From an uncultured bacterium (GTDB taxonomy: Bacteria > Cyanobacteriota > Vampirovibrionia > Gastranaerophilales > Gastranaerophilaceae), in NCBI GenBank assembly GCA_900554385.1, contig USHE01000020.1:1-15769 (forward strand): a stretch of 15,769 bases of DNA, given 5' to 3'. Numbering within the stretch: the first letter of the stretch is position 1; every line of letters starts with the position of its first letter. Shown piece after piece: positions 14,430-15,769 of this stretch. The notes under the pieces were generated by a model. It saw only the letters and a list, made by a program, of their open reading frames with translations, had not been told where the DNA came from and searched no databases. Made by a program: the position numbers and the translations under genes.

Positions 14430-14518
14430 TTCAAATAGCTATATAAATTAGCGTGTTTTTTGGCGTATTCAAATTTATAAAAAAGATACTAATTGTTTAA
14501 TTATGAAAGGTAAAATCA

Positions 14519-15154
14519 ATGGATTTAGAAAACAAAGAAGAATTAACAGTTGAATCTGAAGCAGTAGAAACTGCAGAAGAAGTTAAAACTGAACAACCTG
14601 CTGACGAAAAACCTGCAAGAGGCAGAAAAGGCCGCAGCAGAAAACAAAAAATCGAAACATCTGAAGAAAAACCTCAGAGCGAATGGACAGAAAGAGTTGT
14701 TCAAATCAGCCGTGTAACTAAAGTTGTTAAGGGCGGTAAAAAATTGAGCTTCCGTGCAATCGTTATTGTTGGTAACCAAAAAGGTCAGGTAGGTGTTGGC
14801 TGTGCTAAAGCATCAGAAGTAATCATTGCTATTCAAAAAGCAATTGCAGACGGTAGAAAAAACCTTATCACAGTGCCTATCTTTAAAACAACTATCCCTC
14901 ACCCTATCACAGGAAGATCAGGTGCAGGTGCAGTTATGTTAAGACCAGCATCAGAAGGTACCGGTATTATTGCAGGCGGTGCTGTTCGTTCAGTTCTTGA
15001 ACTTGCAGGTATTGGCAACATCTTGTCAAAATCATTAGGTTCAAAATCACCTCTTAACGCTGCTAACGCAACTTTAGATGCATTAAAAAGATTGACTCCG
15101 TTCAATGATGTTGCAAAAAGACGCGGTTTAACAATGGCTGAACTTTTAAATTAG
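14519..15154 (+). CDS. rpsE: Small ribosomal subunit protein uS5
   Basis: This 211-residue S5 protein belongs to the 30S subunit and is involved in decoding accuracy and mRNA entry. The core starts near residue 55 with EWTERVVQISRVTKVVKGGK and includes the S5 N-domain and the C-domain with PASEGTGIIAGGAVR. The core wording, including HPITGRSGAGAVMLRPASEG, is strongly cyanobacteria-like. An extra N-terminal stretch of about 50 residues is acidic and then Lys/Arg-rich (Glu-rich to about residue 30, RGRKGRSRKQK around 34-44). It is longer than the 166-residue E. coli protein. The start at 14519 has GAAAGG upstream. The usual preceding gene rplR is absent; the upstream neighbour is a secreted protein. 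Codons are those of a highly expressed gene. Confidence 0.97.
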   Translation: MDLENKEELTVESEAVETAEEVKTEQPADEKPARGRKGRSRKQKIETSEEKPQSEWTERVVQISRVTKVVKGGKKLSFRAIVIVGNQKGQVGVGCAKASEVIIAIQKAIADGRKNLITVPIFKTTIPHPITGRSGAGAVMLRPASEGTGIIAGGAVRSVLELAGIGNILSKSLGSKSPLNAANATLDALKRLTPFNDVAKRRGLTMAELLN

Positions 15155-15214
15155 TCAATGTTCTAATTGTTTTTAAAAGTTGAAATAGAATAATAATAAT
15201 AAAGGAAAAATATT

Positions 15215-15406
15215 ATGGCAAAAACAGGAAATAAACAAATAAAGGTTAAACTCGTCAGAGGTTTAATCGGAGCATCTGAAACTCAGAAAAAAGTTGTAAA
15301 AGCTCTCGGCTTGTCTAAAAAAGATCAAGTTGTTGAACACTACGACTCACCTACTATTATGGGTATGGTAAACAAAGTTTCACACCTTGTTGCAATTGTT
15401 GAATAA
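15215..15406 (+). CDS. rpmD: Large ribosomal subunit protein uL30
   Basis: This 63-residue L30 belongs to the 50S subunit. It has the bacterial short-form pattern KVKLVRGLIGASETQKKVVK, then ALGLSKKDQVVEHYDSPTI and the end MVNKVSHLVAIVE. It follows rpsE by 60 nt with AAAGGAAAA before the ATG, in the standard rpsE-rpmD-rplO order. As far as I recall, true photosynthetic cyanobacteria lack L30, so its presence fits a basal, non-photosynthetic relative. Confidence 0.93.
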   Translation: MAKTGNKQIKVKLVRGLIGASETQKKVVKALGLSKKDQVVEHYDSPTIMGMVNKVSHLVAIVE

Positions 15407-15540
15407 CAAACAGTTAAAAAATAAAAATATAACTTAGCTGACTGCGTAAGTGAGGGTTAGCATGCAGTAGTGACAAAACTTGCATAAAGATAGCTGACAA
15501 CAGGCGAGCAGTCATACAAAATTAAAAAGGAAAATAAATT
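15407..15540. other. Long rpmD-rplO spacer with potential structure
   Basis: The 134-nt gap is large for neighbouring genes of the spc operon, which are normally a few to tens of nt apart. It contains TGACTGC (15439-15445) matched by GCAGTCA (15508-15514), a 7-bp closing stem. A direct repeat TAGCTGAC lies at 15435-15442 and 15491-15498, and a small ATGCA/TGCAT pair lies inside. No small ORF or T-tract terminator is seen. It could be an RNA element, an inserted repeat remnant, or an internal promoter region. The ribosome site for rplO (AAAAAGG) lies at its right end. Confidence 0.35.
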
Positions 15541-15769
15541 ATGTCAGAAATGATTACATTAGAAGATTTAAGACCTTCAGAAGGTTCAACTCATAAATCA
15601 AAACGTGTAGGCAGAGGACGTTCATCAGGTCACGGTAAAACATCTTGCCGCGGACATAACGGTGAAGGTCAACGTTCAGGCAGTGCTTCAAAAAGAGGTT
15701 TTGAAGGCGGTCAGATGCCGGCTTACAGAAGATTACCTAAATTAAAAGGCTTCCAGGTTTACAAAAAGC
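15541..15769 (+). CDS. rplO: Large ribosomal subunit protein uL15, 5' part (runs off window)
   Basis: An ATG at 15541 opens a frame to the right edge: 76 full codons encoding the L15 N-terminus. It begins MSEMITLEDLRPSEGS and continues with the Gly/Arg/Lys-rich rRNA-binding segment (RVGRGRSSGHGKTSCRGH) and FEGGQMPAYRRLPKLKGF, all diagnostic of bacterial L15. An AAAAAGG lies about 10 nt upstream. The protein normally has about 145 residues, so roughly half is missing here because the window ends. It helps assemble the 50S subunit. Confidence 0.95.
   Translation, partial: MSEMITLEDLRPSEGSTHKSKRVGRGRSSGHGKTSCRGHNGEGQRSGSASKRGFEGGQMPAYRRLPKLKGFQVYKK

Noticed and set aside
14206..14451. An 81-codon frame overlapping the end of the secreted protein gene
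   Set aside because: It is in a shifted frame, lacks a ribosome site and reads as a composition artefact of AT-rich DNA.

Overview
The window is AT-rich bacterial chromosome. It most likely comes from a non-photosynthetic cyanobacterial relative of the Gastranaerophilales (Melainabacteria/Vampirovibrionia) type. Three things point there: a type IV pilin-like protein with the signature FTLAEVLITLGIIGIVAS, a ribosomal protein S5 whose core reads like cyanobacterial S5, and the overall base composition. This placement is inference from protein character, not from a database match.

Left part (1-4020): a gene-free stretch with a minus-strand promoter at the window edge, then leuD (isopropylmalate dehydratase small subunit, minus). 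Divergent from it is a histidine-phosphatase-like protein with an altered catalytic motif. A minus-strand pair follows: an AI-2E/PerM-type membrane protein overlapping a B12-type radical SAM protein by 14 nt. Middle (4120-5970): a Gln-rich coiled-coil protein closed by a strong terminator, then a small 4Fe-4S ferredoxin and homoserine kinase thrB (both minus).

Region 6060-11310 holds mostly genes that appear to be leaderless, with a -10 box exactly 6 nt before the ATG and no Shine-Dalgarno sequence. These are an MnmC-type methyltransferase with a large insertion, a FAD-dependent oxidoreductase, a CoA-disulfide-reductase/NADH-oxidase-like flavoprotein (convergent with the previous gene, 17 bp tail overlap), and an orphan sugar ABC permease. 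A previously unlisted 46-residue small ORF with its own Shine-Dalgarno site lies between the last two. The permease and the divergent phosphomannomutase/phosphoglucomutase gene share a palindromic -10 element, a candidate bidirectional promoter.

Region 12785-12920 is a MITE-like element: 15-bp terminal inverted repeats, nested internal hairpins and a 6-8 bp target duplication. It is inserted exactly at the abutting stop codons of the mutase gene and a small HTH regulator. To its right are a pilin-like protein, a cysteine-rich secreted protein, and then rpsE-rpmD-rplO. This last block is a piece of the spc ribosomal-protein operon cut off from its usual upstream genes, with an unusually long spacer before rplO, which runs off the window.

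No tRNA, rRNA or CRISPR was seen. The best candidates for something undescribed are the MITE-like element, the small ORF, the leaderless/bidirectional promoter architecture, and two enzymes that have lost key residues.
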